Made by a program: the position numbers and the translations under genes. The notes beneath the pieces were generated by a model. It made no database searches. It had not been told where the DNA came from and worked only from the letters and a program-made list of their open reading frames with translations. A DNA stretch of 15,503 bases from JAHELQ01 sp965603365 (GTDB lineage: Bacteria; Acidobacteriota; Aminicenantia; UBA2199): positions 1-15,503 of the forward strand of contig CBFDCR010000100.1 of the NCBI GenBank assembly GCA_965603365.1, read 5' to 3'. Of this stretch, positions 14,139-15,503 are shown piece after piece. The first letter of the stretch is position 1. Each line of letters starts with the position of its first letter.

Positions 14139-15053
14139 TTATGGATTCCTATTTTTAATAAAACTTTTTAAATCGTCCACGAAGATCTCTTCCACCATGT
14201 GCTGGGAATAACACCATTTATAAACCTTTCCGTTATAGAGTACATAGTCGTACCGTGAAGTGCAATGATCATACCCTGCTACTGGTAAAACCGGTGTCCA
14301 GAAGATGCCGAATTCCTCCCGGTCCACCCGGGACAGCAGTTCAAAGGCGTCCCTGTGGGAAAACGTCTCTTTTTTGATTGAAAGGATATTTTTTTTATCT
14401 TTGTCCTTACACTCCATCATGCAGTTGAAATACGGAATGATGGAGTGCTGCCTGGCAAAACGTAAAATATCCACCAACGGTTTCATATCATTCACGGTGT
14501 TCATGGGGTTAATCACACAGGATATCCCGATACGTCGGTCTTTATTCATTTGGTGTTTTAAGGCCAGGTAAAAACCTGCCGGCAGTTGAGCGTTTTTTAC
14601 TTGACGGAATTTAAAGGTGTCATTGGTGTTATAGATTTTTTTCATTATTTTTTTTTCCAGGCTGTCGATTTTAAAGATCAAAGATACCCGCATGGGCAGG
14701 AGCTGCCGGATATCTTCTTCTGTCACCAGTGTCCCGTTGGTAATCACCACAGTATTGAAATGTTTAACTTGATTGATTTCCAACAGTTGATAGAGCAAGT
14801 GTTTGTATAGGAAGGGTTCGCCGGGTCCTTGCAGGATAACGGTTTCCAGTCCTGTTTTTGAAAGGAGTTCAAGGTCTTGAAGCGCTTGATTAAAATCAAA
14901 GGCTTCCGGGTATTTCCCGATCTGCCTGGTGCTGCAGTAAAAACAATTTAAATTGCACTGGAACCAATGAAGCAAGGTGATTTCCAATGGGAAATCGGCG
15001 TTTCGCATCATATCTTCACGGTGAATCCCTTCTAAAATCGGCATGTTTCTCAT
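14139..15053 (-). CDS. Radical SAM protein, first radical SAM gene of the minus-strand operon
   Basis: A 304-residue radical SAM enzyme. The cluster motif is HWFQCNLNCFYCST, with cysteines at 33, 37 and 40. QGPGEPFLY takes the place of the GGEP motif, and VVITNGTLV follows. Near the C-terminus, DHCTSRYDYVLYNGKVYKWC (C264, C281) resembles the start of a SPASM/Twitch half-domain. C212-C216 lies in a CMMEC pair that might bind an extra cluster or be structural. ATG at 15053 overlaps the stop of the aldo/keto reductase gene by four bases, and the kinase gene follows. Its pairing with a ferredoxin-type aldo/keto reductase may supply electrons or further reduce the product. Substrate unknown. Confidence 0.85.
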   Translation of the reverse strand: MRNMPILEGIHREDMMRNADFPLEITLLHWFQCNLNCFYCSTRQIGKYPEAFDFNQALQDLELLSKTGLETVILQGPGEPFLYKHLLYQLLEINQVKHFNTVVITNGTLVTEEDIRQLLPMRVSLIFKIDSLEKKIMKKIYNTNDTFKFRQVKNAQLPAGFYLALKHQMNKDRRIGISCVINPMNTVNDMKPLVDILRFARQHSIIPYFNCMMECKDKDKKNILSIKKETFSHRDAFELLSRVDREEFGIFWTPVLPVAGYDHCTSRYDYVLYNGKVYKWCYSQHMVEEIFVDDLKSFIKNRNP

Positions 15054-15503
15054 GGATGATACTTCCTATTTTCTGCCAGGTCATGGAATTGCTGCCGGTA
15101 TAACGGGATAAAATCCAATATGGGCAGGCTAAAGGGACATCGCTGTTCACATTCCCTGCACCGGGTGCATTCGGCGAATTTATCAAAGGCAGCGGCATAT
15201 TCTTCGTAATCCAGTTTTTTCCGGCCGCACTGCCGGAATTGCCTGGGAAAACACATTAACAGGGCCGTGGATATTCCCTGGGGGCAAGGATGACAGTAGT
15301 GGCATCCCCGGCAAAATTTGCCGCCCAGCTCGTTTGAGATGCTTGCCGCCTTTTTTTTCTCCTCAGGCCCGAACCTGGCGGGTTTATCGATTATTTTTAT
15401 CAATTCATCAATTTCTTTTGTCTTTTCAAAGCCAATGAGAGGAACTGCCTGTTCTAGGTCAAGAAAAAACGGACAAAAAATCATTTTAATTACCCAACAC
15501 CTC
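15050..15503 (-). CDS. C-terminal part of an aldo/keto reductase with two 4Fe-4S motifs (5' end outside window)
   Basis: The visible 150 codons match the end of the aldo/keto reductase family that carries a ferredoxin-like tail. AVPLIGFEKTKEIDELIKII corresponds to the closing barrel strand and helix of such reductases. FCRGCHYCHPCPQGIS and CTRCRECEQRCPFSLPI are two four-cysteine motifs ending in CP, so two 4Fe-4S clusters are expected. An ATG at 15484 exists, but the frame stays open through RCWVIK to the window edge, and RCWVIK fits the family's xRWVL helix. That ATG is therefore internal and the gene extends off the window. It is the most upstream visible gene of the operon and overlaps the next by ATGA. 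Confidence 0.82.
   Translation of the reverse strand, partial: RCWVIKMIFCPFFLDLEQAVPLIGFEKTKEIDELIKIIDKPARFGPEEKKKAASISNELGGKFCRGCHYCHPCPQGISTALLMCFPRQFRQCGRKKLDYEEYAAAFDKFAECTRCRECEQRCPFSLPILDFIPLYRQQFHDLAENRKYHP

Noticed and set aside
1..15503. CRISPR arrays, tRNA or rRNA genes, insertion sequences, riboswitches
   Set aside because: No spaced repeats, clover-leaf sequences, transposase motifs or recognisable aptamer pattern were seen on either strand.

Overview
The window looks like a chromosomal segment of a Gram-negative, probably anaerobic bacterium. A lipoprotein FKBP prolyl isomerase, several exported proteins and five iron-sulfur enzymes (four radical SAM proteins and the 4Fe-4S end of an aldo/keto reductase) point that way. 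The order rpmE-prfA-prmC is common in Desulfobacterota and relatives, so I suggest that group tentatively; the sequence alone does not prove it.

Layout. Positions 2-88 are the last codons of an RHS/YD-repeat protein. A divergent pair follows: an FKBP-type lipoprotein on the minus strand (158-961) and a LOG-family (TIGR00730-type) protein on the plus strand (1082-1876), each with its own promoter between them. Three plus-strand envelope genes come next: a small exported protein (1960-2352), a two-helix membrane protein (2415-2978) and a signal-peptide protein with a carboxypeptidase-regulatory-like domain (3017-3567). The third gene is interrupted by a one-base frameshift in a G/C run near 3287. 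A consensus promoter (3578-3606) then starts rpmE (L31), prfA (RF1), prmC (RF glutamine methyltransferase) and a B12-binding-domain radical SAM protein, ending at a terminator-like hairpin near 7178-7203.

From 7203 to the right edge every gene is on the minus strand and tightly packed, so it reads as one operon transcribed right to left from outside the window. In transcription order: aldo/keto reductase with two 4Fe-4S motifs (5' end missing), radical SAM protein, APH/choline-kinase-like kinase, LicD-like transferase, LicC-like nucleotidyltransferase, SPASM radical SAM maturase, a possible 10-codon mini-ORF, radical SAM protein with a short C-terminal cysteine cluster, zinc-ribbon DNA-methylase-like protein, and a divergent adenylate-kinase-like protein. 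Four start/stop pairs overlap by 4 bp, and kinase and LicD overlap by 20 bp.

The kinase, nucleotidyltransferase and LicD trio has the same three activities as LicA-LicC-LicD of phosphocholine decoration: phosphorylate a small alcohol, activate it as a CDP derivative, and transfer the phospho-alcohol to an acceptor. Its co-operonic position with three radical SAM enzymes and an Fe-S reductase suggests a biosynthetic pathway I do not recognise, in which a radical-SAM-modified peptide or small molecule may receive a phospho-alcohol group. No canonical substrate peptide is visible. The only candidate inside the operon is the mini-ORF MSKIAALFGP, which has a good ribosome binding site. Substrate and product are inference.
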